The translations under genes and the position numbers were made by a program. The notes below the pieces were generated by a model, which saw only the letters and a program-made list of their open reading frames with translations, did not search any database and had not been told where the DNA came from. From Bradyrhizobiaceae bacterium PARB1 (GTDB taxonomy: Bacteria > Pseudomonadota > Alphaproteobacteria > Rhizobiales > Xanthobacteraceae), in contig NKIY01000002.1 of assembly GCA_002256345.1 (NCBI GenBank), positions 496,001 through 560,000 on the forward strand: 64,000 nt of DNA, in the 5' to 3' direction. Below are positions 18,725 to 28,206 of this stretch, piece after piece; position 1 is the stretch's first letter; every line of letters starts with the position of its first letter.

Positions 18725-19633
18725 TCAGCATCGTTCCGATCGCGCTTTGGCGTTCAGAGCCGATGCCACACGGCTGACCGGCGGTCGGCCGATCACCTGG
18801 CCGATCTGATTGGTTGCGGCGAGTAATTTGTCCATGTCGATGCCCGTGGCGATCCCCATGCCCTCAAGCATATAGACCACGTCCTCGGTCCCGACATTGC
18901 CCGTGGCCCCTGGCGCATAGGGGCATCCTCCGAGGCCGCCCGCAGCGCTGTCGATGACGCGGCAGCCCTCTTCCAGTCCTGCATAGATATTGGCCAGCGC
19001 CTGGCCATAGGTGTCGTGGAAATGCATCGCGAGCCGCTCCATCGGGACGGTATCGGACACGGCGCGGAGCAACTGGCGCGCCTTGCCTGGCGTGCCGACG
19101 CCGATGGTGTCACCGAGCGAAACTTCGTAGCAGCCCAGATCCGACAAGGTCTTCGCGACGGCCACGACGGCCTTCGGCGCGACGTCGCCGTCATAGGGAC
19201 AGCCGAGCACGCAGGAAATGTAGCCACGCACCTTGATGCCATCGGCCCGGGCGCGCTCGATCACCGGCTTGAAACGTTCAACGGACTCCGCGACCGAACA
19301 ATTGATATTGGCGCGTGAAAAGCCTTCGGAAGCCGAGGCAAACACCGCAACGACCTTGGCGCCAACCGCCTTCGCGCCCTCGTAGCCCTTCTCGTTGGGC
19401 ACCAGGACATGAAATTCACCGGGAAGTTCGCTGACGCCGCGAAACACCTCGTCAGAGCCTTGCATCTTCGGCACGGCCTTGGGCGAGACGAAGGAGCCGA
19501 CCTCGATCGTGTGCAGCCCCGCCGCGAACAGCCCTCTGGCGAACGCAATGCGATCGGCGACGCTCACCTGTGCCTTTTCGTTCTGCAGGCCGTCACGCGG
19601 GCCGACTTCGATGATCCGAACCTGATCGCTCAT
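18725..19633 (-). CDS. mvaB: Hydroxymethylglutaryl-CoA lyase
   Basis: A 302-residue TIM-barrel enzyme that splits 3-hydroxy-3-methylglutaryl-CoA into acetyl-CoA and acetoacetate, the last step of leucine breakdown. Seen motifs: IIEVGPRDGLQNE (DRE-TIM metal and substrate site), AMHFHDTYGQALAN (metal-binding HxH region) and the C-terminal GGLGGCPYAPGATGNVGTEDVV with the catalytic Cys of the HMG-CoA lyase signature. It lies 30 bp behind mccA on the same strand, so mccB-mccA-mvaB is probably one operon. Confidence 0.95.
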   Translation of the reverse strand: MSDQVRIIEVGPRDGLQNEKAQVSVADRIAFARGLFAAGLHTIEVGSFVSPKAVPKMQGSDEVFRGVSELPGEFHVLVPNEKGYEGAKAVGAKVVAVFASASEGFSRANINCSVAESVERFKPVIERARADGIKVRGYISCVLGCPYDGDVAPKAVVAVAKTLSDLGCYEVSLGDTIGVGTPGKARQLLRAVSDTVPMERLAMHFHDTYGQALANIYAGLEEGCRVIDSAAGGLGGCPYAPGATGNVGTEDVVYMLEGMGIATGIDMDKLLAATNQIGQVIGRPPVSRVASALNAKARSERC

Positions 19634-19663
19634 TGCATTCCAATCTTCAGTGCATTCAGGAGA

Positions 19664-21661
19664 TCATGCGCTCGGCTCGACCTCCGCGAGTTCGGCGCCT
19701 TCTCCGACGACATCGCCGACCTTGCATTTAAGCTGCTTGAGTACGCCCGCAAAGGGCGCTCGCAGGGTCTGCTCCATCTTCATGACTTCAAGCGTCAGGA
19801 TGGCGGCTCCCTTCTCCAGGACGGCCCCCTCCTCCGCAAGCAGCGCTACGACAGTGCCGGGCAGCGGTGCGACGATCTTGTCCTCGCCAGTCGTTTCCTC
19901 GTCGTCGCCGCCGAACGGATCGACCCAATGCAGATCGAAGCGGCCATTGCGGGTGCGCACATAGAGCTCGTGACCGTCGACGATGCCGGCAATACGCGAG
20001 CGCACGCCGTCGAGCGTGAGATCAATCTCGTCGTCCCCGGTCGATCTCGACGCAAATGCCAGCTCACGATTGCCGATCACGATGGATGATGCTCCGCCGC
20101 CATAGCTTAGCGTCACCGACCATTCGTCCTGCCCACGTTTGAGCTTGAAGACGCGATTGCGCCTCCCCACAGGCATCCAGCCAGCAGTCTGCCATGGCGA
20201 ACGCGTTTCGCTCCGCGCAGTCGCCTGCTCGCCGGCAAGGATGGCAGCGACAGCGGCCGACAATTCGAGATCGCCGACGGTGCCCCCGCTTGTGGTCAGA
20301 GCACCGAGCTCGCGCTCGATGAAGCCGGTATCGATCCTGTTGGCGCGGACGTCCGGATGCGTCACCAGCTTCGACAGGAACGCCGTATTGGTGACAATGC
20401 CGCGAATATCCGTCTCGTCGAGGGCGCGGCCGAGTGCGTCAATCGCCGTGGCACGCGTCGGTGCCCATGCGATGATCTTGGCCAGCATGGCGTCGTAATT
20501 TGGCGACACCATATCGCCTGCGCGATAGCCGGCATCGATGCGCAGCCCGCCGATATCCGACGCCATCCGCCAGGCACTGATGCGACCGACCGACGGCATG
20601 AAATTCTTGTCGGGATTCTCCGCGTAGACACGCGCCTCAATGGCGTGGCCCTTCAGCGTGATCTGATCCTGCGTCAGCGGCAGCGTCTCACCGAAAGCGA
20701 CACGGAGCTGCCATTCGACCAGGTCGATGCCCGTAATCAATTCCGTGACGGGATGCTCGACCTGCAGGCGCGTGTTCATCTCGATGAAAAACACATCCTT
20801 GCCGTCGGAGACGAATTCGATGGTGCCAGCGCCAACATAATTCACGGCGCTCGCCGCTTTCCGGGCGGCGGCACACACCGCCTCCCGCTGCGTCTCGTCC
20901 AGCGTCGGCGACGGCGCTTCCTCGATGACCTTCTGGTGTCGGCGCTGCAGTGTACATTCGCGTTCGAACAGCGACAGCAAATTGCCGTGACTGTCGCCAA
21001 TCACCTGCACTTCGATATGGCGGGGATTGTCTACGTATTTCTCGATCAGCATGCGGTCGTCGCCGAAGGCCGCTTTGGCCTCGCGCTTGGCGCTGATCAC
21101 GGCCGGTGCAAGCTCGTCAGCGGAACGCACCACGCGCATGCCGCGACCGCCGCCGCCGGCCGACGCCTTCACCAGGACGGGGAAACCAATCTTGTTGGCC
21201 GCATTGGACAGAGTGTCATCGTCCTGCGCATCCCCGTGATAGCCGGGCACCAGTGGCACGCCGGCCTTCTCCATCAGAGCCTTCGAGCCCGACTTCGAGC
21301 CCATCGCGGTGATCATCTCGGCGGTCGGGCCGACAAAGATCAATCCGGCTTCCGCACATGCCTGTGCGAACTCGGCGCTCTCGGAGAGGAAGCCGTAGCC
21401 GGGATGGATCGCCTCGGCACCGCTGCTCTTCGCAGCGGCCAGAACACGACCGATATTGAGATAGCTGTCACTCGCACGCGCCGGGCCGATGAGCACGGCC
21501 TCATCCGCTTCGGCGACATGCTGTGCATTCGCATCGGCCTCGGAATAAATCGCGACGGTACGGAGCCCCATGGCACGCGCGGTGCGGATCACGCGGCAGG
21601 CGATCTCGCCGCGATTGGCGATCAGAAGCGTGCGAAAACGGCGATAGATCGCTTTTGTCAT
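19664..21661 (-). CDS. mccA: Methylcrotonyl-CoA carboxylase, biotin-carrying alpha subunit
   Basis: A 665-residue biotin-dependent carboxylase subunit. Order: biotin carboxylase N-domain (TLLIANRGEIACRVIRTAR), ATP-grasp with the Gly-rich loop KASAGGGGRGMR, the ECTLQRRHQKVIEEAPSP and EMNTRLQVEHPVTE catalytic segments, a linker domain, and a C-terminal biotinyl domain with EVMKMEQTL, whose Lys carries biotin. I start it at ATG 21661; an upstream extension would overlap mccB and has no family-like residues. The pairing with mccB and mvaB identifies it as the methylcrotonyl-CoA rather than propionyl- or acetyl-CoA enzyme. Confidence 0.93.
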   Translation of the reverse strand: MTKAIYRRFRTLLIANRGEIACRVIRTARAMGLRTVAIYSEADANAQHVAEADEAVLIGPARASDSYLNIGRVLAAAKSSGAEAIHPGYGFLSESAEFAQACAEAGLIFVGPTAEMITAMGSKSGSKALMEKAGVPLVPGYHGDAQDDDTLSNAANKIGFPVLVKASAGGGGRGMRVVRSADELAPAVISAKREAKAAFGDDRMLIEKYVDNPRHIEVQVIGDSHGNLLSLFERECTLQRRHQKVIEEAPSPTLDETQREAVCAAARKAASAVNYVGAGTIEFVSDGKDVFFIEMNTRLQVEHPVTELITGIDLVEWQLRVAFGETLPLTQDQITLKGHAIEARVYAENPDKNFMPSVGRISAWRMASDIGGLRIDAGYRAGDMVSPNYDAMLAKIIAWAPTRATAIDALGRALDETDIRGIVTNTAFLSKLVTHPDVRANRIDTGFIERELGALTTSGGTVGDLELSAAVAAILAGEQATARSETRSPWQTAGWMPVGRRNRVFKLKRGQDEWSVTLSYGGGASSIVIGNRELAFASRSTGDDEIDLTLDGVRSRIAGIVDGHELYVRTRNGRFDLHWVDPFGGDDEETTGEDKIVAPLPGTVVALLAEEGAVLEKGAAILTLEVMKMEQTLRAPFAGVLKQLKCKVGDVVGEGAELAEVEPSA

Positions 21662-21671
21662 CGTTCTCGCC

Positions 21672-23276
21672 TCACATCCTGAACAGGCCGAAACGCGTCG
21701 GCTCGACCGGCGCGTTGGCAGCAGCGGACAGGCCGAGGCCAAGCACCAGGCGCGTATCGGCGGGATCAATCACGCCATCGTCCCATAGCCGCGCCGTCGC
21801 GTAATACGGGCTACCCTGGGTCTCGAACTGGTCGCGCGTCGGCTTGCGGAACGCTTCCTCTTCCTCGGTCGACCAGGTGCCGCCTTTGGCCTCGAGATTG
21901 TCGCGGCGGAGCTGGCTGAGCACCATCGCCGCCTGCTCGCCCCCCATCACCGAAATGCGGGCATTTGGCCACATCCACAGGAAGCGCGGTGAATAGGCGC
22001 GGCCGCACATGCCGTAATTGCCGGCGCCATAGGAGCCGCCGACGACGATCGTGAACTTCGGCACATTCGCCGTCGCAACCGCGGTCACCAGCTTGGCGCC
22101 GTCGCGCGCGATACCGCCGGCCTCGTACTTCTTGCCGACCATGAAGCCGGTGATGTTCTGCAGGAACACCAGCGGAATATTCCGCTGGCAACATAGCTCG
22201 ATGAAATGCGCGCCCTTCAGCGAACTCTCGCTGAACAGGATGCCATTGTTCGCGATGATGCCGACCGGGAAGCCCCAGATATGCGCAAATCCTGTGATCA
22301 GCGTGGTGCCGTAGAGCTTCTTGAACTCGTCGAATTCGGAGCCATCGACGATGCGCGCGATGATGTCATGCATGTCAAACGGCTTGCGCTGATCGGCAGG
22401 AATGACGCCATAGAGTTCTTCAGCGGCATAAAGGGGATCGCGAACAGGCTTCAGGTTCCAGGCCGCACGCTGCGTCGGCTTGAAGGTCGCCGCGATTTTT
22501 CGCGCGAGGCCGATCGCATGCGCATCGTTCTGCGCATAGTGATCGGTGACGCCCGACTGGCGCGAATGCACGTCGGCGCCACCGAGCTCTTCGGCGCTCA
22601 CCACTTCGCCGGTCGCAGCCTTCACCAAGGGCGGACCGCCGAGAAAGATCGTCCCCTGATTGCGCACGATGATGCTCTCGTCGGACATCGCCGGCACATA
22701 GGCGCCGCCGGCGGTGCACGAGCCCATCACCACAGCGATCTGCGGAATGCCTTGTGCCGACAATTGCGCCTGATTGTAGAAGATGCGGCCGAAATGGCGC
22801 TCATCCGGGAAAATCTCATCCTGCTGCGGCAGGAAGGCGCCGCCGGAATCGACCATGTAGATGCAAGGAAGGCTGTTCTGCCGTGCGATATCCTGCGCGC
22901 GCAGATGCTTCTTCACGGTCATCGGATAATAGGTGCCACCCTTGATGGTCGCATCGTTGGCGACGATCATGCATTCGCGGCCGGACACGCGGCCGATGCC
23001 TGTGACGATGCTCGCCGAATGCACGTCGCCGCCATAGAGGCCATTGGCTGCGAGCGGCGAGAGTTCGAGAAAGGCTGTGCCGGGATCGATCAACAGATCG
23101 ACGCGTTCGCGCGCCAGCATCTTGCCGCGTGCGGTGTGCTTGGCGCGAGCCGCTTCGCCGCCACCGCCCGCGACAGCACCGAGCTTGTCCTTCAGCTCGG
23201 CCACCTGCGTCCGCATGGCCTCGACGTTACGTTTGAATTCAGCCGAACTGGAATCGAGCGTTGAGCGAAGGGCCAT
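21672..23276 (-). CDS. mccB: Methylcrotonyl-CoA carboxylase, carboxyltransferase beta subunit
   Basis: 534 residues, the usual MccB length. It transfers the carboxyl group from biotin to 3-methylcrotonyl-CoA, giving 3-methylglutaconyl-CoA in leucine degradation. Signatures: [78 protein letters not shown] and the [16 protein letters not shown] acyl-CoA loop. Its stop is 10 bp before the mccA start, so the two are translated from one message. Isovaleryl-CoA dehydrogenase and methylglutaconyl-CoA hydratase, often beside these genes, are not in this window. Confidence 0.95.
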   Translation of the reverse strand: MALRSTLDSSSAEFKRNVEAMRTQVAELKDKLGAVAGGGGEAARAKHTARGKMLARERVDLLIDPGTAFLELSPLAANGLYGGDVHSASIVTGIGRVSGRECMIVANDATIKGGTYYPMTVKKHLRAQDIARQNSLPCIYMVDSGGAFLPQQDEIFPDERHFGRIFYNQAQLSAQGIPQIAVVMGSCTAGGAYVPAMSDESIIVRNQGTIFLGGPPLVKAATGEVVSAEELGGADVHSRQSGVTDHYAQNDAHAIGLARKIAATFKPTQRAAWNLKPVRDPLYAAEELYGVIPADQRKPFDMHDIIARIVDGSEFDEFKKLYGTTLITGFAHIWGFPVGIIANNGILFSESSLKGAHFIELCCQRNIPLVFLQNITGFMVGKKYEAGGIARDGAKLVTAVATANVPKFTIVVGGSYGAGNYGMCGRAYSPRFLWMWPNARISVMGGEQAAMVLSQLRRDNLEAKGGTWSTEEEEAFRKPTRDQFETQGSPYYATARLWDDGVIDPADTRLVLGLGLSAAANAPVEPTRFGLFRM

Positions 23277-23407
23277 CGGCTCCCGTTTCCTGCAAATCCG
23301 TTTCTTGTTTTACCCGACCCTCTGGCGGGGCATGGGATGGTGTCATTGCGCGGCTGGACCGCGCAACCCTAACTTTTGGACGCGATATCGGATGATCGGA
23401 CAGCCGA

Positions 23408-23713
23408 TCAGTGGGACCAAGGCTCTTGGCGACCGAACGCAAAATTGTCGGCATAAGCGACCTTGCGCTCGATCCGTGCCTTCGGCTCGAGAACCTGATA
23501 GGCGATGCCCTCGCGCTCGCAATAGGCGACGGCGTCTTCCTTGGTGTCAAAATGCAGCGAGAGCTGCTGCTTCATGTCGGTGGAAGAGGTCCAGCCCATC
23601 AGGGGCTCGATCACCCGCGCCTGCTCCGGCTCGTAGTCGAGCTGCCAATCGCGGGTCTTGGCCATACCGGACTGCATGGCGTTTTTGGCGGCCTTGAAGA
23701 TACGTGCGGTCAT
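23408..23713 (-). CDS. NADH dehydrogenase accessory subunit (NDUFS4/AQDQ type)
   Basis: 101 residues. The pattern ARIFKAAKNAMQSGMAKTRDWQLDYEP, followed by DPLMGW-like EPLMGWTSSTDMKQQLSLHF and FDTKEDAVAYCEREGIAYQV, is that of the ETC complex I subunit conserved region found in mitochondrial NDUFS4 and alphaproteobacteria. It is expected to sit on the peripheral arm of complex I near the NADH module. I start at ATG 23713; the longer frame adds a segment without family character. It is not in a nuo cluster here, which is normal for this subunit. Confidence 0.9.
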   Translation of the reverse strand: MTARIFKAAKNAMQSGMAKTRDWQLDYEPEQARVIEPLMGWTSSTDMKQQLSLHFDTKEDAVAYCEREGIAYQVLEPKARIERKVAYADNFAFGRQEPWSH

Positions 23714-23941
23714 GGAATGGGACAGCTTTCGAAGATGCGACACTGCGATAATGTGGTGAAAACGACGGCACTGGTATATCCAGTTTTCACGAAGATTTAC
23801 CCGCGATTCCGTCGTTTGGCGGCATGACAAGGTGTATATTCGGTCCCCGGCGTCGTGACAATCGGGGCCGGAAACAGGCTATCTTGATCCGCGTTCCGCG
23901 TCCCGAACTGCTCCCTACAACCGGCTTCCGAAGCGGTCCCT

Positions 23942-25126
23942 ATGGAAATCCACGCCACGCTCCCCCCCAAAGGCCGAGACCTACGGCTGGACCTGTTCCG
24001 CGGCATCGCCAATTGGGCGATCTATCTCGATCATATCCCCGACAATGTGGTGAATTGGGTCACCACCCGGAACTACGGCTTCTCCGACGCCGCCGACCTG
24101 TTCGTGTTCATTTCGGGTTACACGGCATCTTTCGTCTATGCCAAGATGATGCTGGAGCGTGGCTTTATTGTTGGCGCCACCCGCCTGACCAAGCGTGTCT
24201 GGCAGCTCTATGTCGCCCATGTCATCCTGTTCGTGATCTACATTGCCGCGATCGGCTGGGTGGCGCAGCGCTATAACGACCCAGACATCATCAACGAATT
24301 CAACGTTGCGGGCCTGGTCGATAATCCGATCCAGACGCTAACCAACGGCCTCCTGCTCAAGTTCAAGCCGCTGAATCTCGACGTGCTGCCGCTCTATATT
24401 GTGCTGATGGGCTTCTTCCCGCCGGTGCTATGGATGATGCTGCGCAAGCCCGATCTGACCATGTTGGCCTCGCTGGCGCTGTATTTCGCAGCCCGCCAGT
24501 TCGGCTGGAACCTGCCCGCCTACCCCTACGGCACCTGGTACTTCAACCCGTTTACCTGGCAGCTTCTGTTCGTGTTCGGCGCCTGGTTTGCGCTCGGCGG
24601 TGCGCTGGAATCGCGCTCGGTGATCCGCTCGAAGGTGGTGCTCTATTTCGGTATCGCCTATCTGCTGTTCTCGCTCGTCATGACGATGGCCGGCCGCTTC
24701 CCCGACTATGGTCACATGATCATGCCGGACTGGCTGTTCGATGCCTTCAATCCGAACGACAAGACCAATCTCGCACCCTATCGCGTGCTGCATTTTGTGA
24801 TCATCGCCTTCTTCGTCACGCGCTTCGTGCCGAAGGAATGGAAGGGTCTGGAATGGCCTGTGTTCCGCCCGCTGATCAAATGCGGCCAGCAGTCGCTCGC
24901 AGTATTCTGCGTCGGCGTGTTCCTGTCCTTCGTCGGCCACTTCCAGCTGATGATGTCGTCGGGATCATTCCTGGCACAGGTATTCGTCAGCGCCGCCGGG
25001 ATCGCGATCATGACCCTGGTCGCCTATTACATCTCTTGGTCGAAGAAGCAGGACAAGCCACTGCCGAAGCCTGCAGCAGCCGAGGCAGCCAAACCTGCCG
25101 AGGCGCCGTCCAAGGCAGCCGAATAG
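23942..25126 (+). CDS. OpgC-type membrane acyltransferase
   Basis: A 394-residue polytopic protein with about ten membrane helices and a Pro/Ala/Lys-rich cytoplasmic tail. The start RDLRLDLFRGIANWAIYLDHIPDNVVNW matches the OpgC domain (acyltransferase-3-like), with the conserved Asp and His near the first helix. OpgC proteins add succinyl groups to osmoregulated periplasmic glucans in the inner membrane; other family members act on different polymers, so the substrate is inferred. An EcfG-like sequence with one mismatch (GGAAA-N17-CGTT, 23870-23895) precedes it, but such matches are common by chance. The gene stands alone between a divergent complex I subunit gene and tRNA-Pro. Confidence 0.85.
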   Translation: MEIHATLPPKGRDLRLDLFRGIANWAIYLDHIPDNVVNWVTTRNYGFSDAADLFVFISGYTASFVYAKMMLERGFIVGATRLTKRVWQLYVAHVILFVIYIAAIGWVAQRYNDPDIINEFNVAGLVDNPIQTLTNGLLLKFKPLNLDVLPLYIVLMGFFPPVLWMMLRKPDLTMLASLALYFAARQFGWNLPAYPYGTWYFNPFTWQLLFVFGAWFALGGALESRSVIRSKVVLYFGIAYLLFSLVMTMAGRFPDYGHMIMPDWLFDAFNPNDKTNLAPYRVLHFVIIAFFVTRFVPKEWKGLEWPVFRPLIKCGQQSLAVFCVGVFLSFVGHFQLMMSSGSFLAQVFVSAAGIAIMTLVAYYISWSKKQDKPLPKPAAAEAAKPAEAPSKAAE

Positions 25127-25176
25127 CCCCGCCATTTGCTGGCGCGGTCCGAGAAGCTAACGATTTATGAGGCTGA

Positions 25177-25253
25177 TGGTCGGGGCACAAAGATTCGAAC
25201 TTTGGACCTGCGGTACCCAAAACCGCCGCGCTACCAGGCTGCGCTATACCCCG
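25177..25253 (-). tRNA. tRNA-Pro(TGG)
   Basis: Read on the minus strand, a 77-nt cloverleaf: acceptor CGGGGTA paired with TGCCCCG, D-arm GCGC...GCGC, anticodon stem GCGGT/ACCGC with loop TTTGGGT (anticodon TGG, at 25217-25219 on the + strand), T-arm CAAAG TTCGAAT CTTTG, discriminator A and an encoded CCA end. Confidence 0.97.
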
Positions 25254-25315
25254 ACACTGCGGTGTCGATACACGCTTACGAGAAGGACAGCAAGGCTTCC
25301 CGCAAGCTTATTTGA

Positions 25316-25822
25316 TTACCGCCGCTTCTTGAACAGCGGATGCACCACCTGATCGCCAGGCGCGATGCCGTATTTCCGCGCGGTGCCGGCGATCACTTCG
25401 AGGACAGCCTTGGCCGGACCTCCAGATGAGATGATCTTCGTTGATTCAGTTTCGGTATTTTCGGCGACCCTGATCACGCGGCCATCCCCGCCGATGAAAA
25501 TCATGTCGAGTGAAATATAGGTGTTCTTCATCCACATGGAGATGGTCTGTTCGGGCGTGAAGTCGAACAGCATGCCGCGCCCATCGGGCAACTCCTTGCG
25601 ATACATCAGGCCCTTGGCGCGCTCCTCATCGGTGACCGCCATCTCCACCGAAAACATCCGCACGCCGGACTTGGTCGCGATCTCCAGCGGCTGCAGCTCG
25701 GCGGCCCCCGCCACCCGAGACACCAATGAAAGCCCGAAAAGGAGCGTGAACAGCAACAGCAGACGCGCGGGCAGAACGTCGCGAAACGTAGGCGAGAAAG
25801 CGGAACGAACGAAGCCGATCAT
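25316..25822 (-). CDS. Exported DUF192 protein
   Basis: 168 residues. A hydrophobic N-terminal segment (LLLLFTLLFGLSLVSRVAGA) acts as signal peptide or anchor. The rest is one DUF192 domain: FSVEMAVTDEERAKGLMYRKELP, GRGMLFDFTPEQTISMWMKNTYISLDMIFI, and KAVLEVIAGTARKYGIAPGD. The family is a small beta-barrel of unknown biochemical role, mostly periplasmic or membrane-bound. The gene ends about 60 bp from tRNA-Pro and is single. Function unknown. Confidence 0.92.
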   Translation of the reverse strand: MIGFVRSAFSPTFRDVLPARLLLLFTLLFGLSLVSRVAGAAELQPLEIATKSGVRMFSVEMAVTDEERAKGLMYRKELPDGRGMLFDFTPEQTISMWMKNTYISLDMIFIGGDGRVIRVAENTETESTKIISSGGPAKAVLEVIAGTARKYGIAPGDQVVHPLFKKRR

Positions 25823-25945
25823 CGATGGGATTCCAGAAGTAACCCTGGCGACGCGCCGGGCGCGCGAACCCTACCCCGCACCGGCCACTGGACGCCAGTG
25901 CAGCTCACCGCACAGGCGCGTGAAAACCGCGATGATCTGAAAAAG

Positions 25946-25978
25946 AAACGAGGTCGAAACCAAGTTTCGACCTCGTTT
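25946..25978 (-). terminator. Intrinsic terminator of the double cold-shock gene
   Basis: A perfect 15-bp stem (25946-25960 with 25964-25978) closed by a three-base loop. On the minus strand it is followed by CTTTTTC, giving a classic rho-independent terminator 27 bp after the stop of the cold-shock-domain gene. Confidence 0.88.
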
Positions 25979-26004
25979 GCGATTCGACGTCAGACGCTTC
26001 GATG

Positions 26005-26652
26005 TCAGTGCGACGAGAAGCCTGGAGCGCCGCCTTCGGGCTGAATCTCCGCGGCCATCATGCCTTTCGAGCCAGGCCCGAAACGAACCAGCACATACTG
26101 GCCCGGACGCAGCTCGGTCATGCCGTAGCGGCGGAGTGTTTCCATGTGGACGAAAATATCCGGCGTCCCCTCGCCGCAGCTCAGGAACCCGAACCCCCGC
26201 AGGCGATTGAACCACTTGACCTGCGCACGCTCGAGGCCGCTGGTGGCGGTCACCGTGACATGGGTCCGCGGCGGCAGCATCTGTGCCGGATGAATTGCCG
26301 TCGACTCGTCCATCGAGACGACGCGGAAAGCCTGATAGCCCTTCGAGCGCTGTACGCATTCGACGACGATGCGCGCACCTTCGTAAGCTGTCTGGAAGCC
26401 ATCGCGGCGCAGCACAGTAACATGCAGCAACACATCGGCTGCGCCATTATCCGGAATGATGAAGCCATAGCCCTTGGAGGCATCAAACCATTTAATGACA
26501 CCCCGGATCTCGACGAGGTCGACTGCAGAACCTTCGCCCGCGAACGGATCGAGAGCGGAACGCTGCGCGTTACCGGGATTTTCGCCCGACGAACGCGGCG
26601 CTCCTGCACCAGGCATCAGCCCACGCTTCGACTCAAATGCATCCGACCCCAT
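26005..26652 (-). CDS. Protein with two cold-shock domains
   Basis: About 215 residues. After a flexible N-terminal 50 residues come two cold-shock domains: the first with [19 protein letters not shown] and DVLLHVTVL, the second with [31 protein letters not shown]. Both keep the RNP1 (K/R-G-[FY]-G-F) and RNP2 (VFVH-like) nucleic-acid-binding motifs, so both should bind single-stranded RNA or DNA. Duplicated CSD proteins are typical of alphaproteobacteria. ATG 26652 is preferred; a TTG at 26673 and a GTG between them are alternatives. The two domains differ in sequence, so the duplication is old. A strong terminator follows. Confidence 0.9.
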   Translation of the reverse strand: MGSDAFESKRGLMPGAGAPRSSGENPGNAQRSALDPFAGEGSAVDLVEIRGVIKWFDASKGYGFIIPDNGAADVLLHVTVLRRDGFQTAYEGARIVVECVQRSKGYQAFRVVSMDESTAIHPAQMLPPRTHVTVTATSGLERAQVKWFNRLRGFGFLSCGEGTPDIFVHMETLRRYGMTELRPGQYVLVRFGPGSKGMMAAEIQPEGGAPGFSSH

Positions 26653-26850
26653 GGCCCCGGATCCCACTATCAATTTGCGCTGCCAGCCCGAGGTCAGCGC
26701 TACTTCACACGCCTCATCGTGATTTTCTCTCGACGACGCGGTGCGAATCTCTTGCGATTCGAAGATAACACTGCCGCCTGCTCAGCAAAGACAAAAAACG
26801 AACACTGTGCGAGCTATGAACAGCTTGCGATGCATCGAATCAGCTTCGCA

Positions 26851-27612
26851 TCAGTTCCGAATGAAGGGGCTCAGCGTTTCGCCGATATCGTGATGGATGA
26901 CGAGATCTGCATGCTGGTCTTGTTCGGTGGCTTCATTGTTGATGATTACAAGCTTGGCACCCGCATGTTTCGCCATCAGGGGAAAGCCGGCGGCGGGCCA
27001 AACGACAAGAGACGATCCGATCGCGATGAAGAGATCGCAGTGCTGCGACAATTCAGCAGCGCGGCGCATCTCGTCGTCGGGCATTGCTTGACCGAACGAG
27101 ATCGTCGCCGTTTTGACCGGCGCACCGCACGCCGTGCAATCCGGCGCACATCCTTCTTCGTCGAAGCGCATCTTTACCCACTGCAGCTCATATCGCGCTG
27201 CGCAGCCGATGCAGCGGGCGTAGGTCGTATTGCCGTGCAGTTCGACCACATCGCCTGCCGCAACCCCTGACATCTGATGCAGATTGTCGATATTTTGCGT
27301 GATGACGGCCGGAATCTTCCCAGCCTTGTAAAGCGCCGCCAATGCAAGATGACCGCGGCCTGGCTTCGCCATCGCGAAGGTTTCCTCCATCGCGAACCTG
27401 CGCCGCCAGGATTCGTCGCGCGCATCCTGATCGGCGACGAACTCATCGAATGGAATAGGTCTATTGCGGGTCCATAAACCGCCCGGCGAACGAAAGTCGG
27501 GAATGCCTGTTTCGGTCGAGATACCCGCTCCGGTGAACGGGACGATCACACGCGCTTCGGCAATGAGTTCGCCGAGTCTTTCAACGCCGCGACGAATATC
27601 TGTTGCCTTCAT
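26851..27612 (-). CDS. cobB: Sir2-family NAD-dependent protein deacylase
   Basis: 253 residues. Sirtuin motifs in order: FTGAGISTETGIPDFR (NAD binding), TQNIDNLHQMSG, the catalytic His in VELHGN, a zinc ribbon with CIGC and CTAC pairs, SFGQAMP, and IGSSLVVWPAAGFP. All catalytic and zinc residues are present, so an active lysine deacetylase or deacylase acting on metabolic enzymes is expected. The gene is not clearly in an operon; the next minus-strand gene upstream, an H-NS homologue, ends 90 bp before its start. Confidence 0.93.
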   Translation of the reverse strand: MKATDIRRGVERLGELIAEARVIVPFTGAGISTETGIPDFRSPGGLWTRNRPIPFDEFVADQDARDESWRRRFAMEETFAMAKPGRGHLALAALYKAGKIPAVITQNIDNLHQMSGVAAGDVVELHGNTTYARCIGCAARYELQWVKMRFDEEGCAPDCTACGAPVKTATISFGQAMPDDEMRRAAELSQHCDLFIAIGSSLVVWPAAGFPLMAKHAGAKLVIINNEATEQDQHADLVIHHDIGETLSPFIRN

Positions 27613-27702
27613 GATGCGATGTCATCCGAATGGGAATGTCGATACGACAATGCCGCAGGCGTCCATTCGGTACCACCCGCGCAATTGGCATTGTTGGTGC
27701 GC

Positions 27703-28029
27703 TTATTTGTCTTTACCGCGCCCGTTGCCCACTCTGTTGCGGCTCGGTTGTTCGATCAGGAAGTCTTCACGTTTGCGGCCGGCCGCGATTTCCCTGGCGA
27801 GCCATCCGGCGACACCGCCGCGGCCCGTCCAGGTCTCGCCTGTTTGCGGATGCCGATATTTTGGAGCGATCTTGACGCCACGTGTTGGACCGCCCTTGCC
27901 ATTCACATTGCCAATCTGAGCGAGCTGTGCCTGTAGCTCAGCGCGATGAACCATCAACTGCTTGTCGATATCGTCCCGCAGCGAAAGCAATTCGGGGACA
28001 GACAAGGTCTTCAAATCAGGGGACGACAT
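27703..28029 (-). CDS. H-NS-family nucleoid protein (HvrA-like)
   Basis: 108 residues from ATG 28029. The N-terminus (LKTLSVPELLSLRDDIDKQLMVHRAELQAQL) is the helical oligomerisation region. The C-terminus, YRHPQTGETWTGRGGVAGWLAREIAAGR, is the AT-hook-like DNA-binding motif of H-NS proteins (TWTGRG..P.W), here with GGVAGW in place of the usual GR.P.W. It probably binds AT-rich DNA and silences or modulates genes. A second, shorter H-NS-like gene lies just upstream on the same strand; see the finding on the pair. Confidence 0.9.
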   Translation of the reverse strand: MSSPDLKTLSVPELLSLRDDIDKQLMVHRAELQAQLAQIGNVNGKGGPTRGVKIAPKYRHPQTGETWTGRGGVAGWLAREIAAGRKREDFLIEQPSRNRVGNGRGKDK

Positions 28030-28123
28030 TATGCACTCCGGAATAATACGTGCATGCTCCTCTCGATGGCGCACAAAACGCGCGCCTGGGCATACGCATC
28101 TAAATGAGATCGCTCAAATCTGA

Positions 28124-28141
28124 GCGGTGCTTAAGCACCGC
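28124..28141 (-). terminator. Hairpin between the two H-NS-like genes
   Basis: GCGGTGC / GCACCGC with a TTAA loop, 65 bp after the stop of the truncated H-NS-like gene and 95 bp before the full-length one. A second small hairpin (GAGTCG-CAA-CGACTC) lies at 28159-28173. Neither has a clear T-run on the minus strand, so a terminator or leader role is only possible. Confidence 0.35.
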
Positions 28142-28206
28142 CCATGATCAACGCGCGAGAGTCGCAACGACTCCCGTCTTTCAGAAATCCTGCAGCGCAA
28201 CCGGCG

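Noticed and set aside
20357-21682. A 441-codon + strand frame over mccA
   Set aside because: Opposite strand of a certain enzyme gene; His/Arg-rich product typical of antisense high-G+C frames.
23870-23895. EcfG-like GGAAA-N17-CGTT before the OpgC-type gene
   Set aside because: One mismatch in the -35 element and no other support; left as a remark only.
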